NCBI RefSeq assembly: GCF_025751555.1 | Contig: NZ_JAOWLB010000015.1 | Span: 51,693 to 115,692 of the forward strand | Direction: 5' to 3' | Length of the DNA stretch: 64,000 bases | DNA from: Ruegeria aquimaris | Lineage (GTDB): Bacteria; Pseudomonadota; Alphaproteobacteria; Rhodobacterales; Rhodobacteraceae | In this document: positions 9,250-18,754 of the stretch, piece after piece | Numbering within the stretch: position 1 is the first letter of the stretch | Layout of the letters: every line of letters begins with the position of its first letter | The notes under the pieces: generated by a model | What the model was told of the DNA's origin: nothing | The model's input: the letters and a program-made list of their open reading frames with translations, nothing else | Databases searched by the model: none | Made by a program: the position numbers and the translations under genes

Positions 9250-9773
9250 TGACGGGTGCCAACACCGCGGGCGTCGACAAGGAAGTCGCCACCCGGGCCC
9301 TGAATGCCGAGTTGCAGGACAAGGGGTTCCTGCTGACCTCGACCGAGGACATCATCAACTGGGCGCGCACCGGCTCGCTGCACTGGATGACCTTCGGTCT
9401 GGCCTGCTGCGCGGTCGAGATGATGCACACCTCGATGCCGCGCTATGACGCCGAACGCTTTGGCATCGCGCCGCGCGCCTCGCCGCGCCAGTCGGACGTG
9501 ATGATCGTGGCCGGCACGCTGACCAACAAGATGGCGCCGGCGCTGCGCAAGGTCTACGACCAGATGCCCGAGCCGCGCTACGTGATCTCGATGGGGTCCT
9601 GTGCCAATGGCGGCGGCTATTATCACTACAGCTATTCGGTTGTACGTGGCTGTGACCGGATCGTGCCGGTCGACATCTATGTGCCGGGCTGCCCGCCGAC
9701 CGCCGAGGCGCTGTTGTATGGGCTGTTGCAGTTGCAACGCAAGATCCGCCGCACCGGCACCATCGTGCGCTGA
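9240..9773 (+). CDS. nuoB: NADH-quinone oxidoreductase subunit B (cluster N2)
   Basis: This 177-residue peripheral-arm subunit binds the terminal [4Fe-4S] cluster N2 that reduces quinone. Ligand cysteines are visible in [11 protein letters not shown] (C56, C57), [17 protein letters not shown] (C121) and [14 protein letters not shown] (C151). The ATG at 9240 overlaps the end of nuoA and sits 8 nt after AAAGGGG. The next ATG (9249) would be too far from that site, and an earlier in-frame ATG at 9219 lacks one. Confidence 0.96.
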   Translation: MAVMTGANTAGVDKEVATRALNAELQDKGFLLTSTEDIINWARTGSLHWMTFGLACCAVEMMHTSMPRYDAERFGIAPRASPRQSDVMIVAGTLTNKMAPALRKVYDQMPEPRYVISMGSCANGGGYYHYSYSVVRGCDRIVPVDIYVPGCPPTAEALLYGLLQLQRKIRRTGTIVR

Positions 9774-9785
9774 GGGGACCCGGGT

Positions 9786-10391
9786 ATGAGTGAAGCACTG
9801 ACAGAACTGGGCACGCAACTGGAACTCAAGCGCGCAGATTGTGTGTTGTCCTGGGACATCGCGTTTGGTGAGCTGAATGTCGACGTGGCGCCTTCGAACC
9901 TGGTTGAATTTGTCGATTTCCTGAAATCGAATCAATCCTGCCGGTTCTCGACCCTGGTCGATATCACCGCTGTCGACTACCCCGAGCGCGCCAAGCGGTT
10001 CGATGTGGTCTACCATTTCCTCAGCATGTATCAGAACCAGCGCATCCGGCTGCGGGTTTCGATCCGTGAAGACGAGATGGTTCCGTCCATCGTGGGCGTT
10101 CACCCTTCGGCCAACTGGTTCGAGCGCGAGGTGTTCGACATGTTCGGCATCCTGTTCACCGGTCACCCCGATCTGCGCCGTATCCTGACCGACTATGGCT
10201 TTCGCGGCTATCCGTTGCGCAAGGATTTTCCGACCACCGGCTATACCGAGGTGCGTTATGACGAGGCGGAAAAGCGGGTGGTCTACGAACCCGTGAACCT
10301 GGTGCAGGAATACCGGCAATTCGATTTCATGTCCCCTTGGGAAGGCGCGAACTACATTCTTCCGGGGGATGAGAAGAAGGAGGCCAAGTGA
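9786..10391 (+). CDS. nuoC: NADH-quinone oxidoreductase subunit C
   Basis: This 201-residue 30-kDa-subunit homologue is a separate protein, not fused to NuoD as in enterobacteria. Family hallmarks are [23 protein letters not shown] near 58, the [41 protein letters not shown] signature near 108-148, and [12 protein letters not shown] near the end. It forms part of the Q-module next to NuoB and NuoD. Its TGA overlaps the ATG of the next small gene (TGATG). Confidence 0.95.
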   Translation: MSEALTELGTQLELKRADCVLSWDIAFGELNVDVAPSNLVEFVDFLKSNQSCRFSTLVDITAVDYPERAKRFDVVYHFLSMYQNQRIRLRVSIREDEMVPSIVGVHPSANWFEREVFDMFGILFTGHPDLRRILTDYGFRGYPLRKDFPTTGYTEVRYDEAEKRVVYEPVNLVQEYRQFDFMSPWEGANYILPGDEKKEAK

Positions 10392-10564
10392 TGGAGTTCC
10401 TCTTCTGGCTCGTGTGGACGGTTGCGACCATCGTGCCGATGTTGAAACTGCTGCCGCACTTCGGGATCGACAAGTACTGGGCGTTGGTCTGCGTGGTTCC
10501 CATCGGGGCGATTGCGCTGCTCTGGTGGATGGCGGTGAAGCTGCAAGAGTTGGAGCGCAGGTGA
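10391..10564 (+). CDS. Small two-helix membrane protein in the nuo cluster
   Basis: This 57-codon frame starts on the last base of the nuoC stop. It encodes [17 protein letters not shown], a short polar turn HFGIDKYW, then VCVVPIGAIALLWWMAV and a charged tail KLQELERR. Two hydrophobic helices of 17-19 residues are clear. Tight coupling to nuoC and family-typical GC-rich codons argue that it is a real gene. I do not recognise a named family. It could be an assembly factor or an accessory complex I subunit, which is inference from position alone. Confidence 0.6.
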   Translation: MEFLFWLVWTVATIVPMLKLLPHFGIDKYWALVCVVPIGAIALLWWMAVKLQELERR

Positions 10565-10565
10565 C

Positions 10566-10697
10566 ATGATGATGATCCTGGGTGAAATGACAGCCCTGGC
10601 GGCATTCGGGGCGATCCTTGTCGGGGTCGCGGTCAAGGTAGCGGAGACGCAGGGCGCCCGGGCTCGGGCCGCGGCGAAGACGAACAAGCGGCGCTGA
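10566..10697 (+). CDS. Small single-helix membrane peptide in the nuo cluster
   Basis: This 43-codon frame begins one base after the preceding small gene with three tandem ATG codons. It encodes [20 protein letters not shown], then [10 protein letters not shown] and a basic tail rich in Ala and Arg ending KTNKRR. One hydrophobic segment (residues about 9-24) followed by a positive tail predicts an inner-membrane peptide with a cytoplasmic C-terminus. No family is recognised. It sits 70 bp upstream of nuoD. Confidence 0.5.
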   Translation: MMMILGEMTALAAFGAILVGVAVKVAETQGARARAAAKTNKRR

Positions 10698-10767
10698 TCG
10701 CGTCGGCGACGGGGCCGCGTGCCCCGGCGCGAATTGTAATCCGGGGTGCCCCGGACAGGAGAGACAG

Positions 10768-11985
10768 ATGATGGATGGCGGCAAGGGCTTCGAGGACGCG
10801 CTGACGGGCGAGCAGAAGATCCGCAACTTCAACATCAACTTCGGCCCGCAGCACCCTGCGGCGCATGGCGTGCTGCGTCTGGTGTTGGAGCTTGACGGCG
10901 AGATCGTCGAACGGTGTGACCCCCATATCGGGCTGTTGCATCGCGGTACCGAAAAGCTGATGGAAAGCCGCACCTATCTGCAAAACCTGCCTTATTTCGA
11001 CCGGCTCGACTATGTTGCGCCGATGAACCAGGAACATGCCTGGTGTCTGGCGATCGAACGCCTGACAGGTGTCGAGGTGCCGCGTCGCGCCAGCCTGATC
11101 CGGGTGCTTTACTCGGAAATCGGCCGTATCCTGAACCACCTGTTGAACGTGACCACCCAGGCGATGGACGTGGGCGCGCTGACCCCGCCGCTTTGGGGAT
11201 TCGAAGAGCGCGAAAAACTGATGATCTTTTACGAGCGGGCCTGTGGCGCGCGTCTGCACGCGGCTTATTTCCGGCCCGGCGGCGTGCATCAGGACCTGCC
11301 CGACGCGCTGTTGGACGATATCGAGGCGTGGAGCCACAGCTTCCCCAAGGTGCTCGATGACATCGACGGGCTGCTCACCGAGAACCGAATCTTCAAGCAG
11401 CGCAACTGCGATATCGGCGTGGTGACCGAGGAGGAGATCCTGCAATACGGATTCTCTGGTGTGATGGTGCGCGGCTCGGGTCTGGCCTGGGATTTGCGGC
11501 GCGCGCAGCCCTATGAATGCTATGACGAGTTCGATTTCCAGGTGCCGGTGGGCAAGAACGGCGATTGTTACGACCGTTACCTGTGCCGGATGGAAGAGAT
11601 GCGCCAGTCGATCTCGATCATCCGCCAGGCCATTGCCAAGCTGCGCGATTGCCCCGGCGACGTGCTGGCGCGCGGTAAGCTGACGCCACCCAAACGCGGC
11701 GACATGAAAACCTCGATGGAAAGCCTGATCCATCACTTCAAGCTCTACACCGAAGGGTTCCACGTACCCGCTGGCGAGGTCTATGCCGCCGTTGAGGCGC
11801 CCAAGGGCGAGTTCGGCGTCTATCTGGTGGCTGATGGTACCAACAAACCCTATCGCTCCAAGATCCGGGCGCCGGGTTATCTGCATCTTCAGGCGATGGA
11901 CCATGTCGCCAGGGGCCACCAGCTGGCCGACGTCGCCGCCATCATCGGCACGATGGACGTTGTGTTCGGGGAGATCGACAGATGA
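10768..11985 (+). CDS. nuoD: NADH-quinone oxidoreductase subunit D
   Basis: This 405-residue 49-kDa-subunit homologue lines the quinone site together with NuoB. It has the family start [22 protein letters not shown] near 25, [14 protein letters not shown] near 52, the quinone-region [17 protein letters not shown] near 78, and the C-terminal [18 protein letters not shown] and [12 protein letters not shown]. Two ATGs stand in tandem at 10768 and 10771 behind GGAGAGACAG. The stop overlaps the next gene by 4 bp. Confidence 0.96.
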   Translation: MMDGGKGFEDALTGEQKIRNFNINFGPQHPAAHGVLRLVLELDGEIVERCDPHIGLLHRGTEKLMESRTYLQNLPYFDRLDYVAPMNQEHAWCLAIERLTGVEVPRRASLIRVLYSEIGRILNHLLNVTTQAMDVGALTPPLWGFEEREKLMIFYERACGARLHAAYFRPGGVHQDLPDALLDDIEAWSHSFPKVLDDIDGLLTENRIFKQRNCDIGVVTEEEILQYGFSGVMVRGSGLAWDLRRAQPYECYDEFDFQVPVGKNGDCYDRYLCRMEEMRQSISIIRQAIAKLRDCPGDVLARGKLTPPKRGDMKTSMESLIHHFKLYTEGFHVPAGEVYAAVEAPKGEFGVYLVADGTNKPYRSKIRAPGYLHLQAMDHVARGHQLADVAAIIGTMDVVFGEIDR

Positions 11986-12293
11986 GCCCGATGCGATCCA
12001 CTTTGACCGGGATGGGCATGCTGGCCGGGCTGGCTGCCTGTGAGGGTGCGCCCACAGGCGAGGGCAACACCGGCGTGATCACCGGTGAAATGCGCGCTGA
12101 CTATCTGGATGCCGTGGCCAGTGTCGGCTGCGTGCTGCGGGACGAGCGCCAATATGGTGCCGTCGATTTTCAGGCCGGTCTGAGCCGCGAGCAGACGCTG
12201 GCGATCACCGCGAGTTATCTGTCGAAGGGCCAGGCGGAACGGTTGGGCGATGGCAACTCCATCCGCATCAACACCGGGCCCTGTGCCGCGTAA
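11982..12293 (+). CDS. Putative lipoprotein between nuoD and nuoE
   Basis: This 103-residue protein starts inside the nuoD stop (ATGA). The N-terminus [20 protein letters not shown] reads as a lipoprotein signal with lipobox GLAAC, so the mature protein would start at Cys20. The mature part is small and contains two more cysteines (GCVLRDERQ and NTGPCAA) that could form a disulfide. It is one of three lipoprotein-like genes threaded through this nuo cluster. No family is recognised; a periplasmic or membrane-surface role linked to complex I biogenesis is speculation. Confidence 0.72.
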   Translation: MSPMRSTLTGMGMLAGLAACEGAPTGEGNTGVITGEMRADYLDAVASVGCVLRDERQYGAVDFQAGLSREQTLAITASYLSKGQAERLGDGNSIRINTGPCAA

Positions 12294-12318
12294 CGGGAAA
12301 TAGAAGGACAAGAACACC

Positions 12319-13443
12319 ATGCTACGCCGTCTGCATCCCGAACAGCCCGACAGCTTTGCCTTTACGCCCGCCAACCTGGCCTGGGCCGAGGCGCAGGTCA
12401 CTAAGTTTCCCGAAGGTCGTCAGGCCAGCGCGGTCATCCCGCTCTTGTGGCGCGCGCAAGAGCAGGAGGGCTGGCTGACCCGGCCCGCCATCGAAGCTGT
12501 CGCCGACATGCTGGGCATGGCCTATATCCGGGTTCTCGAAGTTGCCTCATTCTATTTCATGTTCCAGCTGCAACCGGTTGGAACTGTTGCGCATATCCAG
12601 ATCTGCGGCACCACCTCCTGCATGATCTGCGGCGCCGAGGACCTGATCGCGGTCTGCAAGGAAAAGATCGCCGCCAAACCCCATACCCTGTCCGCCGATG
12701 GCAAGTTCAGCTGGGAAGAGGTGGAATGCCTCGGGTCCTGCACCAACGCCCCCATGGCGCAGATCGGCAAGGATTATTACGAGGATCTGACCGCCAAGCG
12801 GTTCGGCGAGCTTCTGGACGAACTGGCAGCGGGCAAGGTGCCGGTGCCCGGCCCTCAGAACGGGCGTTACGCCTCCGAACCGCTCAAGGGGCTGACCAGT
12901 CTCACCGAGTATGACAGCGGCAAGACGCGCTATAATGCCAGCGTGCAGCTGGCCACCGATATCGGCGACACGGTCAAGCGGATCGACGGCACCGAAGTTC
13001 CGCTGCTGACGCCGTGGATCGGCAAGGATGGCACGGTCGCCAGCCGCGCGGGCAAGGTCAGCCCGCCGCCTGCACCCGCCGCGCCGAAACCGGCGGTCAA
13101 GCAGACTCCCAAGGCCGAGGTGAAGCCCGAGAGCGCAACCGAAGAGGCGGGTGAGGAACAACCCCTGACCCTGAGCGCCGCGCGAGAAGGTGGCGCGGAC
13201 GACCTCAAGCTGCTCAAGGGCGTGGGGCCGAAGCTGGAAGGCGTGCTGAACGAGCTGGGTTTCTATCATTTCGATCAGATTGCCGCCTGGACTCCGGCCC
13301 AGGTGGCCTGGGTCGATGAACGGCTGAAGTTCAAGGGCCGGATCGAACGCGACGGCTGGATCGAACAAGCCCGCCAATTGGCGGCGGGCGAGGAAACGGA
13401 ATTTGCCAAACGGGCGAAAAAGGACGGAATTTACGACGAATAA
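12319..13443 (+). CDS. nuoE: NADH-quinone oxidoreductase subunit E with C-terminal helix-hairpin-helix extension
   Basis: This 374-residue protein is much longer than the roughly 160-240 residues of standard NuoE. Residues 1-170 are the thioredoxin-like [2Fe-2S] domain with ligand cysteines C96, C101, C137 and C141 ([12 protein letters not shown] and [11 protein letters not shown]). Residues 170-290 form a low-complexity Pro/Ala/Lys/Glu linker. Residues about 294-353 resemble a helix-hairpin-helix fold ([20 protein letters not shown], then a second predicted hairpin). The core domain feeds electrons with NuoF. Similar extensions are familiar in alphaproteobacterial NuoE, but the role of the extra domain is not established. 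Confidence 0.94.
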   Translation: MLRRLHPEQPDSFAFTPANLAWAEAQVTKFPEGRQASAVIPLLWRAQEQEGWLTRPAIEAVADMLGMAYIRVLEVASFYFMFQLQPVGTVAHIQICGTTSCMICGAEDLIAVCKEKIAAKPHTLSADGKFSWEEVECLGSCTNAPMAQIGKDYYEDLTAKRFGELLDELAAGKVPVPGPQNGRYASEPLKGLTSLTEYDSGKTRYNASVQLATDIGDTVKRIDGTEVPLLTPWIGKDGTVASRAGKVSPPPAPAAPKPAVKQTPKAEVKPESATEEAGEEQPLTLSAAREGGADDLKLLKGVGPKLEGVLNELGFYHFDQIAAWTPAQVAWVDERLKFKGRIERDGWIEQARQLAAGEETEFAKRAKKDGIYDE

Positions 13444-13465
13444 CTGACAACAGGGAGACCACATC

Positions 13466-13891
13466 ATGACGACCTCGACGGACAAGACGGCGGACACGGC
13501 ACGTGTCTGGAAACGGGCGGCCTATGGCGGGCTTGTCGTTGCGGGGGTGATCCTGGTGTTTGGTCAGACAAGTGTCATGACCGCCGCTATCGCAGGTGTG
13601 GCGGCCTTTGCCGCTGGCGGCTACCTTGGCGGACGGATGTACGGCGCGGTGCAGGAGGCCCAGGAACGGGCCGAACTGGCCACGCAAACACTGGCCGATG
13701 TCGCCCCAAGCGCCCCGGCGCCGATGGCACCGGCGGCAAGCGCGGCAGCGGAACCCGAGCTGGTCGCGACAACAGTCGAGGCCGCAGGAGAGATGAAATT
13801 GGTTCAGCCGTCCAAGGCCTTGCCGGGCGAAGCTGAACTGGCCGCGCGCAAGGGCACGTGGCGATATGAAGGAAACAGTGCCACGGCGTGA
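13466..13891 (+). CDS. Hypothetical membrane-anchored protein in the nuo cluster
   Basis: This 141-residue protein has a polar N-terminus (MTTSTDKTADTARVWKRA) followed by hydrophobic segments at about 18-32 and 36-56 (TSVMTAAIAGVAAFAAGGYLG). Its C-terminal half is rich in Ala, Pro and Glu, and a short ordered end reads RKGTWRYEG. It lies 22 bp after nuoE and is followed by another small membrane protein. It has no recognised catalytic motif. It is probably an inner-membrane accessory protein co-transcribed with nuo. Confidence 0.7.
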   Translation: MTTSTDKTADTARVWKRAAYGGLVVAGVILVFGQTSVMTAAIAGVAAFAAGGYLGGRMYGAVQEAQERAELATQTLADVAPSAPAPMAPAASAAAEPELVATTVEAAGEMKLVQPSKALPGEAELAARKGTWRYEGNSATA

Positions 13892-13912
13892 CCCGTGGTG
13901 CGCACTGGAAAC

Positions 13913-14140
13913 ATGGACGAGAAACTGGAACAGGACATTGCCCGCAAGGGTCGCCACATCGCCTTGGTCATCGCCGTGACCATGGTGCTGTGGCTTGTCC
14001 TGTCGATGTTCATCGGTCCGGCGCTGGGGCTGCCGGGCCGGTACGCGCTGCTCTTCGATTTCGCAGCACTTGCCGGTTTCATCTATGCGGTGATCAACAT
14101 TTTTCAACTCTGGCGCCTGCGTCAGGATAGCCAAAGGTAG
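13913..14140 (+). CDS. DUF5337-like small membrane protein
   Basis: This is a 75-residue protein with a charged N-terminus (MDEKLEQDIARKGRH) and two helices, at about 17-36 (IALVIAVTMVLWLVLSMFIG) and 47-66. It ends in a polar tail. Length, helix pattern and position before nuoF fit the small family I know as DUF5337 in Rhodobacteraceae, though this was not searched. The ATG at 13913 follows a weak GGAAAC; an in-frame GTG at 13895 is possible but has no better ribosome site. Confidence 0.65.
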   Translation: MDEKLEQDIARKGRHIALVIAVTMVLWLVLSMFIGPALGLPGRYALLFDFAALAGFIYAVINIFQLWRLRQDSQR

Positions 14141-14149
14141 GCAGGAAGC

Positions 14150-15448
14150 ATGCTGAAGGATCAGGACCGGATCTTTACCAATCTCTACGGGATGCACGAC
14201 CGCACGCTGAAAGGCGCGATGGCGCGCGGCCATTGGGACGGAACCGCCGGCATCATCGCCAAGGGGCGGGACTGGATCATCCAGCAGATGAAGGACAGCG
14301 GGCTGCGCGGGCGCGGCGGCGCGGGCTTCCCCACCGGTCTGAAATGGTCCTTCATGCCCAAGGAAAGCGATGGCCGCCCCTCCTATCTGGTGGTCAATGC
14401 CGATGAATCCGAGCCGGGCACCTGCAAGGACCGGGAAATCATGCGCCACGATCCGCACACGCTGATCGAGGGCTGCCTGATCGCCAGTTTCGCGATGAAC
14501 GCAAACGCCTGTTATATCTACATTCGCGGTGAATACATCCGCGAGCGCGAGGCGCTTCAAGCCGCGATTGACGAGGCCTATGACGCGGGCCTGTTGGGCA
14601 AGAACGCCGCCAAGTCGGGCTGGGACTTCGACCTCTATCTGCATCACGGCGCGGGCGCCTATATCTGCGGCGAGGAAACCGCCCTGATCGAAAGCCTCGA
14701 AGGCAAGAAGGGCATGCCCCGGATGAAGCCGCCCTTCCCGGCGGGGGCAGGGCTGTATGGCTGCCCGACCACGGTCAACAACGTCGAATCCATCGCGGTT
14801 GTGCCCACCATCCTGCGGCGCGGGCCGGAATGGTTCGCGGGCTTTGGCCGCCAGAACAACGCGGGCACCAAGCTGTTTGCCATTTCGGGTCATGTGAACA
14901 ACCCCTGTGTGGTCGAAGAGGCGATGTCGATCTCGTTCCAGGAACTGATCGAGACCCATTGCGGCGGCATTCGCGGCGGTTGGGACAACCTGCTGGCGGT
15001 GATCCCGGGTGGCTCCTCTGTTCCCTGCGTGCGCGGGGAAAAGATGAAGGACGCGATCATGGATTTCGATTACCTGCGCGGCGAACTGGGCTCGGGCCTG
15101 GGCACGGCGGCGGTGATCGTGATGGACAAATCCACCGATATCGTGAAAGCGATCTGGCGGCTCAGCAAGTTCTACAAGCATGAAAGCTGCGGCCAGTGCA
15201 CGCCCTGCCGCGAAGGCACCGGCTGGATGATGCGGGTGATGGATCGTCTGGTGCGCGGCGAGGCCGAACTGGAAGAAATCGACATGCTGTGGGACGTGAC
15301 CAAGCAGGTCGAGGGCCATACCATCTGTGCCCTGGGCGATGCGGCGGCCTGGCCGATCCAGGGCCTGATCCGCAATTTCCGCGACGAAATCGAGGATCGC
15401 ATCAAGGCGCAGAAATCGGGCCGCATGGGTGCGATGGCGGCGGAGTGA
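14150..15448 (+). CDS. nuoF: NADH-quinone oxidoreductase subunit F
   Basis: This 432-residue subunit binds FMN, NADH and cluster N3. Seen are the FMN/NADH glycine loop [18 protein letters not shown] near 52, [14 protein letters not shown] near 83, [19 protein letters not shown] near 167, and the [4Fe-4S] signature [16 protein letters not shown] near 346 with the fourth cysteine in [14 protein letters not shown] near 388. It forms the NADH-dehydrogenase module with NuoE and NuoG. It starts 9 bp after the preceding small gene. Confidence 0.96.
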   Translation: MLKDQDRIFTNLYGMHDRTLKGAMARGHWDGTAGIIAKGRDWIIQQMKDSGLRGRGGAGFPTGLKWSFMPKESDGRPSYLVVNADESEPGTCKDREIMRHDPHTLIEGCLIASFAMNANACYIYIRGEYIREREALQAAIDEAYDAGLLGKNAAKSGWDFDLYLHHGAGAYICGEETALIESLEGKKGMPRMKPPFPAGAGLYGCPTTVNNVESIAVVPTILRRGPEWFAGFGRQNNAGTKLFAISGHVNNPCVVEEAMSISFQELIETHCGGIRGGWDNLLAVIPGGSSVPCVRGEKMKDAIMDFDYLRGELGSGLGTAAVIVMDKSTDIVKAIWRLSKFYKHESCGQCTPCREGTGWMMRVMDRLVRGEAELEEIDMLWDVTKQVEGHTICALGDAAAWPIQGLIRNFRDEIEDRIKAQKSGRMGAMAAE

Positions 15449-15453
15449 GCGAA

Positions 15454-15828
15454 ATGAGCATGACCCCCACCTCTCGCCAGTTTCAACGCGCCGTGCTGGC
15501 CATGCTGATCGGTGCGCTGGCCGTGACCGCCGCTTGCACCCGAACAAAGCGCGAGAACCGGCTTCTGTTTGGTGGTCACTACTTCCCGGTCAAGGCCAAA
15601 CCCGTCGACAAGAAAGTCAGCCTGGCCAATTTCACGGTGACCGTGGACAAGGCCAGCCAGTCGCCCGATGACGCGCGCGAGGCCGGGCGGCATGGTGGCA
15701 CGGTCTACTGCATCGGCAACTACGGTACCTCCGAGATCGAATGGTCGCTTGGACCGGACAGCGATCCGGCACAGTTGCGCATTGTCGACGACAAGCTGAC
15801 CTTCAGCGGAACCTGCCAGCGGCCATGA
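15454..15828 (+). CDS. Putative lipoprotein between nuoF and nuoG
   Basis: This 124-residue protein starts 5 bp after the nuoF stop. The N-terminus has a hydrophobic stretch (VLAMLIGALAVTAAC) ending in a lipobox VTAAC at Cys28, followed by TRTKRENRLLFGG. The mature part includes KVSLANFTVTVDKASQ and two cysteines (TVYCIGNYG and FSGTCQRP) near the C-terminus that may pair. No family is recognised. It is the second of three lipoprotein-type genes in this cluster. Confidence 0.68.
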   Translation: MSMTPTSRQFQRAVLAMLIGALAVTAACTRTKRENRLLFGGHYFPVKAKPVDKKVSLANFTVTVDKASQSPDDAREAGRHGGTVYCIGNYGTSEIEWSLGPDSDPAQLRIVDDKLTFSGTCQRP

Positions 15829-15864
15829 CGCGGCTTGTGGCATATCCTTGCCGATCCGGCGTGG

Positions 15865-15914
15865 CGTTATTGAATAACGTCCCTGGACTGCCTCGATTTG
15901 GAGTTTCCAAATCG
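15865..15914. promoter_or_regulatory. Two perfect dyads upstream of the DUF5333-like gene
   Basis: At 15865-15879 there is CGTTATT-G-AATAACG, a perfect inverted repeat about one central base. At 15893-15915 there is TCGATTTGGA-GTT-TCCAAATCGA, a perfect 10-bp stem with a 3-nt loop ending 11 bp before the ATG at 15927. The first looks like a protein operator. The second would form a stable RNA hairpin close to the start codon. Together they suggest an internal control point in the nuo cluster. Function is inferred from symmetry and position. Confidence 0.45.
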
Positions 15915-15926
15915 AAGGGATATTCC

Positions 15927-16337
15927 ATGCCAAAACGTGCAATCACAGCATTCGCAACGGCCCTCTGTCTCGGCGCGGCGGCTGCGGCTGCGGCCAAGCC
16001 GCCATTGCGCGAAGTGCCCGAGATCGCAGACGGGATTTTCACCATCGTGGTGGCGAACGAAATCCGCAAGAAATGCGACGATATCGACGGCCGCATTTTC
16101 AAAGGGATCGGCGAGATCCGTCGCCTGCGGGCAAGGGCCAACGAGCTTGGCTATTCCGACGACGAAATCCGCGCGGTCCTCGACTCGGACGATGAGAAAG
16201 AACGGATGCGCGCCAGAGGCCGCGTCTACATGGCCGAGCTGGGCCTCAACTATGACAAGCCGGGCGACCTGTGCCGACTGGGCCGGCTGGAAATTTCGAA
16301 CAAAAGCGCAATCGGCGCGCTACTGAGGGCGAATTAG
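15927..16337 (+). CDS. DUF5333-like exported protein
   Basis: This 136-residue protein has a clear signal peptide ([24 protein letters not shown]). The mature region begins PPLREVPEIADGIFTIVVA and contains cysteines in IRKKCDDIDGRIFKG and GDLCRLGRLEI that probably pair in the periplasm. Position between nuoF and nuoG, length and motif order fit the family I know as DUF5333 in Rhodobacterales nuo clusters; this was not checked by search. The start codon is chosen by the signal peptide and lies just after a perfect hairpin. Confidence 0.72.
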   Translation: MPKRAITAFATALCLGAAAAAAAKPPLREVPEIADGIFTIVVANEIRKKCDDIDGRIFKGIGEIRRLRARANELGYSDDEIRAVLDSDDEKERMRARGRVYMAELGLNYDKPGDLCRLGRLEISNKSAIGALLRAN

Positions 16338-16340
16338 ATC

Positions 16341-18365
16341 ATGTCTGACCTCCGCAAGATCAACATCGACGGGCACGAGATCGAAGTCGAGGGCGCAATG
16401 ACCCTGATCCAGGCCTGCGAAGTGGCCGGGATCGAGGTGCCGCGCTTCTGCTATCACGAACGTCTGTCGATCGCGGGCAATTGCCGGATGTGCCTGGTCG
16501 AGGTCGTGGGCGGCCCGCCGAAACCGGCGGCCTCCTGCGCGATGCAGGTGCGCGACCTGCGCCCGGGGCCGGAAGGCCAGCCGCCGGTGGTCAAGACCAA
16601 CTCGCCGATGGTCAAGAAGGCCCGCGAGGGCGTGATGGAGTTCCTGCTCATCAACCACCCGCTGGATTGCCCGATCTGCGATCAGGGCGGCGAATGCGAT
16701 CTGCAAGACCAGGCCATGGCTTATGGCGTCGACTTCAGCCGTTTCCGCGAGGCCAAGCGCGCGGTGGACGATCTGAACCTGGGCCCGCTGGTCGGTACCG
16801 CGATGACCCGCTGCATTTCCTGCACCCGCTGCGTGCGCTTCACCACCGAGGTGGCGGGCATCACCCAGATGGGCCAGACCGGCCGGGGCGAGGACGCCGA
16901 GATCACCAGCTATCTGAACCAGACGCTGGATTCGAACCTTCAGGGTAACATCATAGACCTGTGCCCGGTGGGTGCGCTGACCTCGAAACCCTATGCGTTC
17001 ACCGCCCGTCCCTGGGAGTTGACCAAGACCGAGAGCATCGACGTGATGGATGCGCTGGGATCGAACATCCGCGTCGATACCAAGGGGCGCGAGGTGATGC
17101 GTATCCTGCCGCGCAACCATGACGGCGTGAACGAAGAGTGGATCAGCGACAAGACCCGCTTTGTATGGGACGGGCTGCGCCGCCAGCGGCTGGACCGGCC
17201 TTATGTGCGTGTCAATGGGAAGCTGAAGCCCGCCACCTGGCCCGAGGCGCTGAGTGCCGCCGCGACTGCCATGAAGGGCAAGAAACTCGCCGGCCTGATC
17301 GGTGATCTGGTCCCGGTCGAGGCCGCATTTGCCCTGAAACAGCTGGTCGAGGGGCAGGGCGGCAAGGTGGAATGCCGGGTCGACAATGCCCGCCTGCCGA
17401 TCGGCAACCGGGGTGCCTATGTCGGCACCGCCGCCATCGAGGATATCGACGACGCCGAAATGATCCTGCTCATTGGCACCAACCCGCGCGACGAGGCGCC
17501 GGTGCTGAACGCGCGTATCCGCAAGGCCTGGACCCGGGGCGCCGAAGTGGCGCTGATCGGCCCTGCCGCCGATCTGACCTATGACTATTACCACGCGGGC
17601 ACCGACCGGCAGGCGCTGGCCGACATGATCGCCCAAGGCGTCTCGGACGAGACCCGCGAAAACAAGAAGACGCTGGTGATCGTGGGGCAGGGCGCCCTGC
17701 GCGAGGCCGACGGTCTGGCGGTTCTGGCCGCCGCGCAGAAGATGGCCGAAATCTCGGGCTCGGGCTTGTTGGTGCTGCACAGCGCGGCTGGCCGCGTGGG
17801 CGCCATGGATATCGGCGCAGTGACGGAGGGGGGCATCGAGGCCGCCATCGACGGGGCCGAGGTGATCTATAGCCTGGGCGCCGACGAGGTCGAAATCGAC
17901 GCCGGTGCATTCGTTATCTATCAGGGCAGCCATGGCGACCGGGGCGCTCATCGCGCCGACGTGATCCTGCCCGGTGCCGCCTATACCGAGGAAAACGGCC
18001 TGTTCGTCAACACCGAAGGCCGACCGCAACTGGCCATGCGCGCGGGCTTTGCTCCGGGCGAGGCCAAGGAAAACTGGGCCATCCTGCGGGCGCTGAGCGC
18101 CGAGCTGGACGCCACGTTGCCCTACGATTCGCTGGCGCAACTGCGTCAGGCTCTGGTGGCCGAGGTGCCGCATCTGGCGCAGATCGACCAGGTGCCCGAA
18201 AACGCGGTCGAGGCGCTGGAACAGGGCCCGCTGGGCGCGGCCAGCTTCCGCAACGCGGTGGACGATTTCTATCTCTCGAACCCGATTGCCCGGGCCAGCG
18301 CCCTGATGGCCGAACTGTCGGCCGCCGCCAAGGCGCGCCGGGCGGAGAAGATCGCCGCAGAATGA
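16341..18365 (+). CDS. nuoG: NADH-quinone oxidoreductase subunit G
   Basis: This is a 674-residue multi-cluster subunit. N-terminal [2Fe-2S] ligands lie in [20 protein letters not shown] near 33-50. The His/Cys cluster is in [19 protein letters not shown] near 105. A [4Fe-4S] site is in [22 protein letters not shown] near 155, with its last ligand in [14 protein letters not shown] near 204. The rest is the molybdopterin-oxidoreductase-like fold without cofactor ligands. It is the scaffold of the electron-input arm. It begins 3 bp after the DUF5333-like gene and overlaps the next by 4 bp. Confidence 0.95.
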   Translation: MSDLRKINIDGHEIEVEGAMTLIQACEVAGIEVPRFCYHERLSIAGNCRMCLVEVVGGPPKPAASCAMQVRDLRPGPEGQPPVVKTNSPMVKKAREGVMEFLLINHPLDCPICDQGGECDLQDQAMAYGVDFSRFREAKRAVDDLNLGPLVGTAMTRCISCTRCVRFTTEVAGITQMGQTGRGEDAEITSYLNQTLDSNLQGNIIDLCPVGALTSKPYAFTARPWELTKTESIDVMDALGSNIRVDTKGREVMRILPRNHDGVNEEWISDKTRFVWDGLRRQRLDRPYVRVNGKLKPATWPEALSAAATAMKGKKLAGLIGDLVPVEAAFALKQLVEGQGGKVECRVDNARLPIGNRGAYVGTAAIEDIDDAEMILLIGTNPRDEAPVLNARIRKAWTRGAEVALIGPAADLTYDYYHAGTDRQALADMIAQGVSDETRENKKTLVIVGQGALREADGLAVLAAAQKMAEISGSGLLVLHSAAGRVGAMDIGAVTEGGIEAAIDGAEVIYSLGADEVEIDAGAFVIYQGSHGDRGAHRADVILPGAAYTEENGLFVNTEGRPQLAMRAGFAPGEAKENWAILRALSAELDATLPYDSLAQLRQALVAEVPHLAQIDQVPENAVEALEQGPLGAASFRNAVDDFYLSNPIARASALMAELSAAAKARRAEKIAAE

Positions 18366-18748
18366 CCCGCCTCGCGCTCATATCGCCCCTGGCCCTGATG
18401 GCCTGCGCCGAACCGGCGCAGGATCAGGTGTCGCGTTTCGCGCCCCAATATATGGGTGTCGAAACCGCGCTGCTGGAAGGTGATCTGGTGCAATTCGGGG
18501 TGCGGATGAGCGGCGCGCGCAGCGCCGCCGATCTGGACGACTATGCCGAATGCGCGGCGGCCCAATATGCCCTGATCCGGGGCTACGGCTTTGCGCGTCA
18601 TTTGCGCACGAATGTGAATGAAAAGGGTGGCGTGTGGGCGGCGGATGCTGTTTACACCATCTCGCCATCCCTGCCGCGCGGGGCAAAGACCATCGACGCC
18701 GAAGTCGTGGTCGCGCACTGCGCCGAAAATGGAATACCCACGGTGTGA
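18362..18748 (+). CDS. Putative lipoprotein between nuoG and nuoH
   Basis: This 128-residue protein starts in the nuoG stop (ATGA). The very short signal [15 protein letters not shown] ends in lipobox LMAC at Cys15. The mature sequence begins [19 protein letters not shown] and contains [24 protein letters not shown] and a final VVAHCAENG, leaving a likely pair of cysteines. Sequence of the type AQYALIRGY...FARH is familiar from exported proteins of this family, but I cannot name a function. It is the third lipoprotein-type gene in the cluster. Confidence 0.72.
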   Translation: MTRLALISPLALMACAEPAQDQVSRFAPQYMGVETALLEGDLVQFGVRMSGARSAADLDDYAECAAAQYALIRGYGFARHLRTNVNEKGGVWAADAVYTISPSLPRGAKTIDAEVVVAHCAENGIPTV

Positions 18749-18754
18749 GGACCT

